From positions 62,001 to 126,000 of the forward strand of contig NZ_JANIJX010000007.1 in assembly GCF_024580735.1 (NCBI RefSeq): 64,000 bases of DNA, written 5' to 3'. Position 1 is the first letter of the stretch, and every line of letters begins with the position of its first letter. Positions 1 through 9,458 of the stretch are shown here, one piece after another. Made by a program: the position numbers and the translations under genes. The notes under the pieces are model-generated. The model had not been told where the DNA came from. It did not search any database and saw only the letters and a list, made by a program, of their open reading frames with translations. This DNA comes from Brevibacterium moorei. Lineage in GTDB: Bacteria > Actinomycetota > Actinomycetes > Actinomycetales > Brevibacteriaceae.

Positions 1-1049
1 GAGTCGACGAAGTCGAGTCCCTGCGGGCCGACGATGTCGGTGAGCAGTTCCGTGATGTCCTGCTGCAGGCGCGAACCGCGCAGCTTCAGAATCGAGGACC
101 GGGGGTCGGGCTTGTCGGCACCGGCGACCTGGGTCGACAGGATGCGCAGCTGTGTGAACTCGAGGGCCTTGAGTTCGGCTTCGATTGTGGTGATGCGCGC
201 GGAGAAGGCCGGGTCGTTCAGCAGGGAGCCCTTGGCGGTCTTGGTGGCGGCGGCATAGGCCTTGGCGCGGGCCAGCTTGACCTGGGACTCGCCCACCCGG
301 GCGATGCCGGTGCGCTCATTGCCCAGCAGGAACTTGGCGTAGGTCCAGCCCTTGTTCTCCTCGCCCACCAGGTTCTCGACGGGTACCTCGACATTGTCGA
401 AGAAGACCTCGTTGACCTCGTGGCCGCCGTCGATCAGCTGGATCGGGCGCACGGTCAGGCCCGGGGACTTCATGTCGATGAGCAGGAAGGAGATGCCGGC
501 CTGCTTCTTGACGTTCGGGTCGGTGCGGACCAGGGTGAAGATCCAGTCGCCGTACTGGCCCAGCGTGGTCCAGGTCTTCTGGCCGTTGACGATGTACTTA
601 TCGCCCTGCTTGACAGCCGAGGTCTTCAGCGAGGCCAGGTCGGAACCCGCATTGGGCTCCGAGAAGCCCTGCGACCACCAGATGTCGATGTTCGCCGTCG
701 CTGGCAGGAAACGGTCCTTGATCTCCTGCGAGCCGAAGGTGTCGATGACCGGGCCGACCATGGAGGCGTTGAAGGCCAGGGGCTGGGGCACGCAGGCCAG
801 CTGCATCTCGTTGAGCCAGATGTGGCGCTGGACCGGGGTCCAGTCCTGACCGCCGGAGGCGACGGACCAGTTGGGCACGGCGTATCCGTGCTTGTTGAGG
901 ATCCGCTGCGTGGCGACCACATCGTCGTGGGTGCCCTCTTCGCTGCCGATGGCCTGGCGGTACCGGATGTCCTCTGGGATTTCGGTGCGATAGAACTCGC
1001 GCATGTGCTCTGCGAATTCGAGTTCTTCCTTGTTCAGGAGATTATCCAT
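1..1049 (-). CDS. Acyl-CoA dehydrogenase family protein (3' end outside window)
   Basis: Flavin-dependent dehydrogenase expected to oxidise an acyl-CoA to the enoyl-CoA, passing electrons to ETF. The product starts MDNLLNKEELEFAEHMREF and about 349 residues are visible. The middle region has typical acyl-CoA dehydrogenase motifs: WWSQGFSEPNAGSDLASLKT, then YIVNGQKTWTTLGQYGDW, then FFDNVEVPVENLVGEENKGW. These correspond to the FAD/substrate-binding beta domain and its link to the C-terminal helical domain. The overall pattern resembles the large-subunit type acyl-CoA dehydrogenases (pimeloyl-CoA dehydrogenase-like). Chain length specificity and the catalytic glutamate, which would lie near the missing end, cannot be judged. 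The ATG at 1049 is preceded by a GAGGAAG ribosome site. No partner gene is visible downstream because the window ends. Confidence 0.9.
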   Translation of the reverse strand, partial: MDNLLNKEELEFAEHMREFYRTEIPEDIRYRQAIGSEEGTHDDVVATQRILNKHGYAVPNWSVASGGQDWTPVQRHIWLNEMQLACVPQPLAFNASMVGPVIDTFGSQEIKDRFLPATANIDIWWSQGFSEPNAGSDLASLKTSAVKQGDKYIVNGQKTWTTLGQYGDWIFTLVRTDPNVKKQAGISFLLIDMKSPGLTVRPIQLIDGGHEVNEVFFDNVEVPVENLVGEENKGWTYAKFLLGNERTGIARVGESQVKLARAKAYAAATKTAKGSLLNDPAFSARITTIEAELKALEFTQLRILSTQVAGADKPDPRSSILKLRGSRLQQDITELLTDIVGPQGLDFVD

Positions 1050-1126
1050 GGAACTTCCTCGATCGTTCGTTCAGTTTAGACATCTCCGAGTCTAAGCCGC
1101 TTATGCTCTCGAAGGCAACGGGAGCT

Positions 1127-2125
1127 TCAGGCCCCTAATTCGCACCGCAGGGGCAGATCGGCGCCGGCGCGCCCGACCGTGACCGAGGCCGCGGCCAGCG
1201 CCCGCTGCAGGGCCGGCAGGCAGTCGGCCGGATCGAGCCGGCGCCGCGTGCGCTCGGGGCCCCACGGACCCAGGGCGCCTGCATCGGCCAGGCCCGAGAG
1301 CAATCCCGCCATGAAGGAATCGCCCGCGCCGACCGTGTCGACGACCGCGGTGGGGGAGGCGGGCAGTTCGACGACCCGACCGCCGGTGCAGGCTAGGGCC
1401 CCGGCACCGCCACGGGTGATGACCACCAGGGCCGGGCCCAGCCCGGCCCAGTCGCGCATGACCCGTGTCAGTGGCACCCCGGGGTAGAGGAAGGCCAGGT
1501 CCTCATCGCTGGCCTTGACGACATCGGCCAGCGCGCAGATCTCCTCGGTCCGGGCCCTGGCCTCCTCCCGCGATCCCACCAGGGTGGGCCGGATGTTCGG
1601 ATCGAAGCTGATGCTGGGGTGCGTGCCGTGGGCGGCGGCAATCCCGTCGGATCCTGTGCGCAGCCCGCGCAGGTAGTCCACCAGGGCGGTGGCGCCGGGC
1701 TCCAGGAAGGTCGCGATGGAACCCGTGTGGACGTGGCCGGTGGGCGCTGGGTGGGCGGCGGGGTCGAACTCCCAGGCCAGGTCGAAGCGGTACTGTGCGG
1801 ATCCCGCCTCGTCCAGGGTGGCCAGCGCGGTGGGCGTGCGCGCCAGCCGATGGGATCCCGCGTCGATGTTCACTCCGGATGCCTCCAGCCTTTCGGCGAT
1901 CCGGCGGGCGTGCCGATCGGGGCCGGTCCCCGCAACCGCGCCCAGCGCGGTGGCCAAGCGGACCCGGTGGCCCAGCCGGGCCAGGCCCAGGGCGACATTG
2001 GCCGGGGAACCGCCCACGTGTTCCACATCGTGGGAGCCGTCGGGATGGTGGGCCGGGCGGACGATGTCGATGACGGCCTCGCCGATGATGAGGAAGTCGG
2101 CGCCGGTCGAGTCGGTGTCTGTCAT
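1127..2125 (-). CDS. PfkB-family carbohydrate kinase (fructokinase-like)
   Basis: ATP-dependent sugar kinase of the ribokinase/PfkB fold, 332 residues from the ATG at 2125 (MTDTDSTGADFLIIGEAVID). The N-terminal signature GGSPANVALGLARLG and the C-terminal signature DTVGAGDSFMAG (residues 263-274) are both intact, with the catalytic base Asp at about 269. The overall pattern is closest to fructokinases. The open frame runs further upstream to 2731, but that extension lies antisense to the MFS gene and carries no kinase similarity. The gene is divergent from the MFS exporter across about 300 bases. No sugar transporter is adjacent, so the substrate is inferred only from the family. Confidence 0.88.
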   Translation of the reverse strand: MTDTDSTGADFLIIGEAVIDIVRPAHHPDGSHDVEHVGGSPANVALGLARLGHRVRLATALGAVAGTGPDRHARRIAERLEASGVNIDAGSHRLARTPTALATLDEAGSAQYRFDLAWEFDPAAHPAPTGHVHTGSIATFLEPGATALVDYLRGLRTGSDGIAAAHGTHPSISFDPNIRPTLVGSREEARARTEEICALADVVKASDEDLAFLYPGVPLTRVMRDWAGLGPALVVITRGGAGALACTGGRVVELPASPTAVVDTVGAGDSFMAGLLSGLADAGALGPWGPERTRRRLDPADCLPALQRALAAASVTVGRAGADLPLRCELGA

Positions 2126-2429
2126 GGTCTTATTCTGGGCCCTCTCGACAACCCATGCGCACTCGTGGGGATCGGCGCGCAGACCGTGTGCCCGATTGCA
2201 CAGGGAAGCAGGCTCGAAAACCACCGGAAACCCCTTCACAGACCGCCCCGGCGGGGTGGAGAATTGATTCATCGGTCCAATCGGACCACCTCCCGCAATG
2301 CTGCAGACCCTGCCACGAGTGCGCCCCGGCGCGTTCCCAGGGTCTATCCGTGTTGCCCGGAGTGCACAGTCATCCGCACAGTCATCACAGATCTCGGATC
2401 CCGACCGCCACCGGCCCAGAAGGAGCGCT
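2126..2429. other. 304-bp intergenic region between divergent genes
   Basis: No gene was recognised here. The region separates the sugar kinase (leftward) from the MFS exporter (rightward) and so must hold both promoters. Visible structure is slight: a GGTCC-AATC-GGACC inverted repeat near 2273-2286, and a 10-base direct repeat CACAGTCATC at 2365-2374 and 2377-2386. No confident -35/-10 pair was found. The open frame of the MFS gene extends back into this region, but the extension has no transporter features. Confidence 0.5.
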
Positions 2430-3761
2430 TTGGCCATTTCCACTTCCACCGACCGCCGCCTGGTGCTGGCGCTGACCGCCCTGGCCCTGGGTGGCTTCGG
2501 CATCGGCACCACCGAATTCGCCACCATGGGCGTGCTGCCCCTGCTGGCCGACGATCTGGGCGCGAGCATCCCGCAGGCGGGCCGTGCCGTCACCGCATAC
2601 GCCCTTGGCGTTGTGGTGGGCGCACCTCTACTGGCCTCGCTGACCACCCGGCTGCCGCGCAAACCGCTGTTGTTGGCGCTCATCGGCCTGTTCGCCGCGG
2701 GCAATGTGGTGGCACTGCTGGCGCCGAACATGGAGGTGCTGTTGGGTGCCCGCTTCCTTTCCGGGCTGCCCCACGGCGGCTACCTGGGCACTGCCGCGGT
2801 CGTCGCTGCCTCGCTGGTCGAACCGCAACGGCGCGGCCGGGCGATGGCCCGGGTGGGGATGGGCATGACCGTGGCGAACATCGTGGGCGTGCCGATCGCG
2901 GCCTGGCTGGGGGCGAACCTGGGCTGGCGGGCGGCCTACGGACTGGTCGTCGTGGTCGCAGTGTTCACCCTGGTGGCGCTCAAGGCCTGCCTGCCCGAAC
3001 ACATCGCCTACACCCCGGCAGGGGTGCGCCGCGAGTTCGCGACCCTGAAACGGCCCGCCGTCTGGCTGGCCCTGGTGGCCGGCTCGATCGGGAACATGGG
3101 ACAGTTCGCCGTCTACACCTACGTCTCGCCCATTGTGACCGATGTCGCGGGCCTGCCGCCTGCCGTCCTGCCCTGGGTCCTGGCGCTCTACGGCGTCGGC
3201 ATGACCTGTGGTGCCTTCGTGGCGGGCCCCCTGATCGACAAGTCGATCGACCGGGCGGCCTTCTGGGCGCTCGGTGGCCTGGCCCTCGTGCTGGTGTGTC
3301 TGGGACTGTTCATGGGCCACGCCGTCGTGGTGCTGCCCGGGCTGTTCCTGCTGGCCGCCGGCGGCAATCTGTTCGCCACCTCGCTGCAGGCCCGGCTGTT
3401 CCGCGACGCCTATGACGCCCCCAGCCTGTCGGCGGCGCTGAACCACTCGGCATTCAACATGTCCAACGCCCTGGGCGCCTTCCTGGGCGGGGTGCTGATC
3501 TCGGCGGGTCTGGGCTACCGCGCGCCGGCCCTGCTGGGCGTGGTCTTCATCTGCCTGGGCGTGGCCGTCCTGCTGGTGGCGCGCAAGCTGTCCGGGGCCT
3601 CGCCCTCGCGCCAGGTGCTCGATCTGGACGGGTCCGAGGTCGTGCGCGTGCGCAAGCGCGACCGGCTGCGGGCTGCGGGCTCCCGGATCGCGCACACCCC
3701 GGGGCGGGTCGCCCACGCCGGTTCGCGGGCGGTTCACGCGGCGGCCGATCGGCTCCGCTGA
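2430..3761 (+). CDS. MFS transporter, DHA1 drug/sugar-efflux type
   Basis: Integral membrane secondary transporter with about 12 hydrophobic segments, 443 residues. The first helix carries GIGTTEFATMGVLPLLADDL, typical of the AraJ/NepI/YdhP group of DHA1 efflux proteins, and is followed by a cytoplasmic-loop motif RLPRKPLL. The TTG at 2430 is chosen as start because AGAAGGAG lies just upstream with a 4 to 5 base gap and the first helix begins soon after it; the upstream extension of the frame is unlike a membrane protein. The C-terminal ~50 residues are basic and cytoplasmic (RVRKRDRLRAAGSR). The substrate is unknown: drug, sugar or nucleoside efflux are all possible for this family. Confidence 0.85.
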   Translation: MAISTSTDRRLVLALTALALGGFGIGTTEFATMGVLPLLADDLGASIPQAGRAVTAYALGVVVGAPLLASLTTRLPRKPLLLALIGLFAAGNVVALLAPNMEVLLGARFLSGLPHGGYLGTAAVVAASLVEPQRRGRAMARVGMGMTVANIVGVPIAAWLGANLGWRAAYGLVVVVAVFTLVALKACLPEHIAYTPAGVRREFATLKRPAVWLALVAGSIGNMGQFAVYTYVSPIVTDVAGLPPAVLPWVLALYGVGMTCGAFVAGPLIDKSIDRAAFWALGGLALVLVCLGLFMGHAVVVLPGLFLLAAGGNLFATSLQARLFRDAYDAPSLSAALNHSAFNMSNALGAFLGGVLISAGLGYRAPALLGVVFICLGVAVLLVARKLSGASPSRQVLDLDGSEVVRVRKRDRLRAAGSRIAHTPGRVAHAGSRAVHAAADRLR

Positions 3762-3851
3762 GCGGATCGCAGGGGCCGGTGGCGTGACATGGTGGGGCTC
3801 ATTTGAAAAGATGGGGAGCAGTATCCGGCCCCACCGAACTAAGGAGAACCC

Positions 3852-4874
<1,023 letters not shown>

Positions 4875-4890
4875 CCTACGGCCGGTGTCG

Positions 4891-4921
4891 CCGGGGTGGG
4901 GCGGCTTCCGTCCCACCCCGG
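4891..4921. terminator. Hairpin between convergent fba and phosphatase genes
   Basis: Perfect 10-bp stem CCGGGGTGGG / CCCACCCCGG with an 11-base loop, starting 17 bases after the fba stop. It sits between two converging genes and lacks a T run, as is common for actinobacterial terminators. It may serve both directions. Confidence 0.6.
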
Positions 4922-4931
4922 TTGCGCCGGA

Positions 4932-5426
4932 CTAGAGGCGCAGGATCGTCCGGAGCGCGTCGTGGATCTCATCCGCGGCGCGCTCCGCCTCGTTCCAGCC
5001 CAGCCGGTAGGGATCGGCCACATCGTCGGAGGAGTCGCCGTTGACCCCGGCCGCGAGGTCCGCCGGTGGATTCCAGGCCGTGGCCTGGCCTGCGGCGACC
5101 GCCCTGGCATAGGGCTTGAGCATCACGGTGCGCTCGGCCGCACCCGGCAGGGACTCGACGATGAAGCGCCGGTGTTCGCGGGTCAGCGCCACGATCAGAT
5201 CGGCCGCGGCGGCATTGGCCGCGCTGAGCTGGGTGCCGCTGAAACCGGTGTCGTCACCGCCCAGGCGACGTAACTGGGCCGCCATATCCGCATCGATCGA
5301 CGGGAAGATCGCATAGGTTCCGGTGGAGACGAAGCGGGTGTCGGGATCGAGCAGGGCGGCCAGGCGCTCGGCCACGGGGGAACGGCAGGTGTTGCCGGTG
5401 CACACGAACATCACGGTGGGTAACAT
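4932..5426 (-). CDS. Low-molecular-weight protein-tyrosine phosphatase
   Basis: Cytoplasmic phosphatase of 164 residues acting on phosphotyrosine proteins (or arginine phosphate in some relatives). The phosphate-binding loop C9-TGNTC-R15 with following SP is at the very N-terminus, and the general acid Asp-Pro pair is at residues 138-139, as the family requires. In other bacteria such enzymes often control capsule or teichoic acid synthesis by dephosphorylating tyrosine kinases. The gene lies immediately downstream of, and in the same direction as, the teichoic acid polymerase at 5461, which fits that role, but no BY-kinase is visible. The transcript looks leaderless (TAGGGT six bases before ATG). 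Confidence 0.92.
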   Translation of the reverse strand: MLPTVMFVCTGNTCRSPVAERLAALLDPDTRFVSTGTYAIFPSIDADMAAQLRRLGGDDTGFSGTQLSAANAAAADLIVALTREHRRFIVESLPGAAERTVMLKPYARAVAAGQATAWNPPADLAAGVNGDSSDDVADPYRLGWNEAERAADEIHDALRTILRL

Positions 5427-5432
5427 GCCCCC

Positions 5433-5438
5433 ACCCTA
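5433..5438 (-). promoter_or_regulatory. -10 box of leaderless phosphatase transcript
   Basis: TAGGGT on the minus strand, six bases before the ATG at 5426. It fits transcription starting at the start codon. It would allow the phosphatase to be transcribed separately from the polymerase gene upstream. Confidence 0.5.
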
Positions 5439-5460
5439 ACGGTTCAGACCGGCCAACGGC

Positions 5461-7917
5461 TCAGCCCAGCCAGCCGCGCTCGACCAGGTCGTCGACCACC
5501 CTGGCGGCCGCGTGGCCGTCGTCGTGGACGATGAAGCGCTCCCGCCAGGCGGCGGCCCGTTCGGCGTAATCGCGCACCCAGCCGGCATCGGATCCCTGGG
5601 CGCTCAGCGCCTCGACCAGGCCGATGAGTGCTTCCCGGTCGGTCAGAACCGGTCCGGGGGCTGCGGCGTCGAAGTCGAAGGTGAAGCCGCGCTCCCCGTC
5701 GTACCTGTCCTTGTCAGGGGCGAAGAAGAGCATTGGCACGCCCGTGATCGCCGCATCGAACATGACCGAGGAGTAATCCGTGATGAGCAGATCGGCGGCC
5801 AGGAACAGATCTGCGACATCCGGGTGGGCGGAGGCGTCGATGACCTCGGCGACGGTGGCCGCCGGCGCCGGCCCGGCCGGTTCGAGCTCGGCCGATTCGG
5901 AATCGACCTCGCGCAGGGTGGAACGGGCGGTGGCACCGCCGGCGGCCCTGGTGTGCCCGCGCACCACGATCGTCCAGTCGGCGCCCAGGCGTTCGGCCAG
6001 CCACTGCGGATCCAGCAGCTCCACCGGCCGGGTCCCCTCGTAACGCCAGGTCGGCACGTAGACCAGGATGCGGGTCTCCGGATCCGCGCCGAGCACGCGG
6101 GCCGCAGCACTGCGCGCCTGCCAGGTGGGCCGGCCCGTTTCGTCCAGGGCGTGTACCAACCGGTCGTCGCGCGGATAACCGGTCTCCAGGATCGGACCGC
6201 GGTAGGCATAACAGCGGCGGAATTCGGCGGTCGAATGCGGGTTCTGGCTCAACAACAGGTCCCAGCGGCCCGACTCCCTGGCGGCTGCGAATTTCGAACG
6301 CAGGGTGGCGTCCGGCTTGGCGATCGCCAGTTTCTTCAACATCGTGCCGTGCCAGGTCTGCAGCACGTGCTGGCCGCGGCGGGCCCGGAAGCCGTAGCGC
6401 AGCCAGTCGTTGACCACCAGCAGGCGTGAGCGCCGACGGGCGGCGAACCATTCGGGGCTGCCCACCAGGACGGCCTGTGCCCCCTGGGGCACCTGTTCGT
6501 CCTCGTCGGTGACCGACCAGTACCGGGGCAGGGCCGGGAACCGGCGGGCCACCTCGGCGTCGATGGCCAGGGGATTGTCCGAGACCTGGCGGCCGTAGAA
6601 GCTCTCGAAGAACACGCCGCCGGATTCCACCAGCTGTGACTCCGGCAGCCGGTCATGGCGGATCTGGCGCAGCACCCGGGCCGCCGAGGCTCCCTTGGGG
6701 AAGCTGTGGAACCGATAGGACAGGTCCACGGCGGCGGCGTGGGCGAACCGGCCGGCGGTGGATCCGGAGCTGAGCGCCTGTTCCAGATAGTTCAGCGTGG
6801 TGCCCCAGGTGTGGAACACCGAGCCGTCGGGGCCCACCGTGTCCTCCAGGGGCTCGTAGAGCCCGCGGGTCGCGGCGTAGACCTCGAGGTCGGGGGCGAA
6901 CCAGATGATCGGCCGGCCCAGCACCGAGTAGTCGATCGCGATCGAGGAGTAGTCGGTGATGAGCGCGTCGAAGGCGCCCAGATCGCCGGTCACCTCGGGC
7001 ATCAGGTCCGAGCCCAACAGGTGGATGCGCCCGGAGGCGACCCGTTCATAGGGGCCGAAGCCCAGGCGGTGCGGCCGGATCGCCAGATGCCCGTCGATGC
7101 GCTCGAGCACCGCGCGCAGTTCGGCGACCTCGGCATCGGTGGGCACCGCCGGGTCCTCATCGCCGTTGCGCCAGGTGGGCGCGTAGATCACCAGCGGGCC
7201 CGAGGTCTCCGCCGGCAGGCCCAGCACCTTGAGGATCCGCGCGCGGGCAGCGGCTGCCTTGGCCGGACTCTCCGCCTGGGCGGCCAGTTCGTCCACGCGC
7301 GGATCGCCCAGCACGCGGACCCTCCCGGGATCCAGTCGGAAGGCCGAGCGCAGGCGCCTGGCGGTCTCCGGGGCGCCGGCGACGAACAGGGAGATCTGCT
7401 GATCGCCATAGGAGTACATCCGTGCCAGGATCTTCTGCGCGGGTCCCAGCAGGTGGGCCAGGCGCCCCGCGGCGCCCGGCAGACTGGTCACGGAGGGGGA
7501 GTCCAGGTGTAGCAGTTTCAGGGGCACGCCATGCCACAGTTGGACGACGTAGCCGCCGAAGACTCCGTAGCGGTTGGCGTCGCCGAAGCCGTGGGTGATG
7601 ACGATCTGGCCGGCGCGCAGCGTGGCCCAGTACCCGGCGGCCGACTTCCGGCGCACGGGGGCGAAGCCCTCTGCCGCAGCGGCGCGGTCCTGGTCGGCAT
7701 CGGCGGTCAGCCAGCTGATCTGCACGTGCGCGTCCTCGCGCTTGAGGCGCCGGGCGACGACCAGGGCGCCCTCGCCCACGCCGATGCCCGAGCCGAACAC
7801 CCAACGGTCGCTCTTGCGCGGGACGAACTTCGAGAGCAGAAAGGAACCCGCGTATTTGGGGATGGCGAGCAGTTTGGAGACATTGCCGCCGGTGAACGTG
7901 AAGACAGGCTTCTTCAT
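5461..7917 (-). CDS. Two-domain CDP-glycerol glycerophosphotransferase (TagF/TagB-like)
   Basis: Predicted teichoic acid polymerase or primase transferring glycerol phosphate (or a related polyol phosphate) from a CDP-activated donor to a membrane-linked acceptor at the inner face of the membrane. The 818-residue protein contains two copies of the glycerophosphotransferase domain. Copy one has QLWHGVPLK (His about 129), YAPTWRNGDEDP and ITDYSSIAIDYSVLGRP. Copy two has QTWHGTMLK (His about 523), YVPTWRYEGTRP and ITDYSSVMFDAAITGVP. Both copies keep the histidine and the DYSS motif, so both may be active. Single-domain enzymes are about half this length. The start ATG at 7917 is seven bases from a -10 box. 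The exporter genes at 9.4-11.3 kb probably move its product. Confidence 0.88.
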   Translation of the reverse strand: MKKPVFTFTGGNVSKLLAIPKYAGSFLLSKFVPRKSDRWVFGSGIGVGEGALVVARRLKREDAHVQISWLTADADQDRAAAAEGFAPVRRKSAAGYWATLRAGQIVITHGFGDANRYGVFGGYVVQLWHGVPLKLLHLDSPSVTSLPGAAGRLAHLLGPAQKILARMYSYGDQQISLFVAGAPETARRLRSAFRLDPGRVRVLGDPRVDELAAQAESPAKAAAARARILKVLGLPAETSGPLVIYAPTWRNGDEDPAVPTDAEVAELRAVLERIDGHLAIRPHRLGFGPYERVASGRIHLLGSDLMPEVTGDLGAFDALITDYSSIAIDYSVLGRPIIWFAPDLEVYAATRGLYEPLEDTVGPDGSVFHTWGTTLNYLEQALSSGSTAGRFAHAAAVDLSYRFHSFPKGASAARVLRQIRHDRLPESQLVESGGVFFESFYGRQVSDNPLAIDAEVARRFPALPRYWSVTDEDEQVPQGAQAVLVGSPEWFAARRRSRLLVVNDWLRYGFRARRGQHVLQTWHGTMLKKLAIAKPDATLRSKFAAARESGRWDLLLSQNPHSTAEFRRCYAYRGPILETGYPRDDRLVHALDETGRPTWQARSAAARVLGADPETRILVYVPTWRYEGTRPVELLDPQWLAERLGADWTIVVRGHTRAAGGATARSTLREVDSESAELEPAGPAPAATVAEVIDASAHPDVADLFLAADLLITDYSSVMFDAAITGVPMLFFAPDKDRYDGERGFTFDFDAAAPGPVLTDREALIGLVEALSAQGSDAGWVRDYAERAAAWRERFIVHDDGHAAARVVDDLVERGWLG

Positions 7918-7924
7918 TCCAAGC

Positions 7925-7946
7925 AGTCTAGTCCACCGGCTAGGGT
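7925..7946. promoter_or_regulatory. Back-to-back -10 boxes of two divergent leaderless genes
   Basis: TAGACT (minus strand, 7925-7930) is seven bases before the ATG at 7917, and TAGGGT (plus strand, 7941-7946) is seven bases before the ATG at 7954. The two starts are only 36 bases apart. Each promoter's -35 region must overlap the other's transcription start, so the genes are likely to be regulated together or in competition. Confidence 0.6.
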
Positions 7947-7953
7947 GGGCCGT

Positions 7954-9393
7954 ATGGCAGCACGCGTCGATCCGGAATCGAACTCCGAGCAGAACGATTC
8001 GTCCCCGAACACGGTGGTGGTGGGCGCGGGTGCCGCCGGCACCGCACTGGCCCGCGCTTGGGCTGCGGCCGGCCCCCGGACGGGACATCTGACCCTCATC
8101 GACTCACGGGCGGACCCCGTGGAGCTCCCTCCCCTGTCGAAATCCCTGTTCGACCCCGAGGCGGAGCCCGCCCGACTGTGGCCCGCTGACCGGCCGGGGG
8201 GCTTGGCCGACGGAGCGCAGGACGGCGCGCCCCGCGTGCGCCGACGCACCGGCACGGTGACCCGGATCGACGAGTCCGTGCCCGAACCGGCCCTGCCAGG
8301 TGCGGCTCCGGACAGACCAGCGGCCGGCGCCATCCACCTGGACGACGGCACCACCGTGACCTATGACGTCCTGGTCCTGGCCACCGGGATGCGCCCGCGC
8401 CCGGTACCGGCGGCGCTGGATGGCGTGCGGGCACTGCGGATCTTCGACGCGGACTCCGCGCTCGCCGCCCGCGCCGCCCTGGGGCTGGGGCCGGGCCACG
8501 TGGCGCCCGTGCGCGATATCGGCGTCCTCGGCTCGGGCTATCTGGCTCTGGAAATGGCCAGGGCCGCCGCCGAGGCCGGTGCGCACCCCACTGTCCACCT
8601 GCGCGGGCAGCTGCCCGTGACGAGCCTGAGCACCCCCATGCGCCTGGCCCTGTGCGAGCTGCACAGTGCCGCCGGTGTCGCCTTCGCCGCACACGATCCG
8701 GCCCCCGCGGCCGGCGCCCACGCGCTGTGGCTGGTCGCCACCGGGGCCGTGCCCGCCCTGCCCCCTGGCCTGCCCGACGAATGGCAGCGCACGCCTCAGG
8801 GGCACCTGTTGGTCGACCGGCGGCTGCGCGTGGCCGGGGCCGGCGGCGAGGTCTATGCGATCGGTGATATCGCCCGGCTCATCGACGACGCCGAGCCCGC
8901 ATACGGTTCGGAGTCGCTGGCCAACGGTCAGGGCGCCTGGCTGGGCACACGCCTGGCAGAACGTGCGCAGCCCGCGGGCACGGCGGCCGTCTGGTGCGAG
9001 CTCGGCTGGCATTGGAGCTTCCAGGGCCCACTGCGGCTCTTCACGGTGGGGGAGCCGGGCGGCACGGCGGAAACCGCCGCCGTGCCGATCGTCCTGGGCG
9101 ACCTCGGCTCCGGTGACGGCCAGGTGCTGCTGTTCGGCGGTGCGGACCCGCACGCGCCTCTGACCGGGGTCGAGACCCTGGGAGCGCCGGCGGCGCACAA
9201 TGCCGCCAAGAAGGCCCTGGCGCTCGCCGGCGATGAGCGGATCACCCGGGCCGAAGCAGCTGCCGACGGCTTCGAGTTGAAGAAGGCGCTCAAAGCGCGC
9301 AAGTCCGACCGAATGCGCAAGCCCGGTCTTTCCGAAGGAACCCACATTCGGCCCACAGACCACGTTGAGCAACGCCACAATCCAGGGGCTTAG
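7954..9393 (+). CDS. FAD-dependent pyridine nucleotide-disulfide family oxidoreductase (ferredoxin reductase-like)
   Basis: Flavoprotein of 479 residues with the two-Rossmann layout of ferredoxin/rubredoxin reductases. The FAD site VVGAGAAGTALARAWAAAG is near residue 22, PPLSKSLF follows as in the ferredoxin reductase group, ATGMRPRP is the mid-domain ATG motif, IGVLGSGYLALEMARAAAEA is the NAD(P) site, and VYAIGDIARL binds the FAD ribityl group. No redox-active CxxxxC is seen. A C-terminal basic tail of about 50 residues (KKALKARKSDRMRKPG) is unusual. The start is fixed by a leaderless-type -10. It lies between the teichoic acid polymerase and the exporter; why a reductase belongs there is not known. 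Confidence 0.8.
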   Translation: MAARVDPESNSEQNDSSPNTVVVGAGAAGTALARAWAAAGPRTGHLTLIDSRADPVELPPLSKSLFDPEAEPARLWPADRPGGLADGAQDGAPRVRRRTGTVTRIDESVPEPALPGAAPDRPAAGAIHLDDGTTVTYDVLVLATGMRPRPVPAALDGVRALRIFDADSALAARAALGLGPGHVAPVRDIGVLGSGYLALEMARAAAEAGAHPTVHLRGQLPVTSLSTPMRLALCELHSAAGVAFAAHDPAPAAGAHALWLVATGAVPALPPGLPDEWQRTPQGHLLVDRRLRVAGAGGEVYAIGDIARLIDDAEPAYGSESLANGQGAWLGTRLAERAQPAGTAAVWCELGWHWSFQGPLRLFTVGEPGGTAETAAVPIVLGDLGSGDGQVLLFGGADPHAPLTGVETLGAPAAHNAAKKALALAGDERITRAEAAADGFELKKALKARKSDRMRKPGLSEGTHIRPTDHVEQRHNPGA

Positions 9394-9458
9394 GCCAAAA
9401 CCGTGGGTCTGACTACACTAAGAGGGTTATCTTTGCCGAAGGAAGTGTGCAGCTGCCT

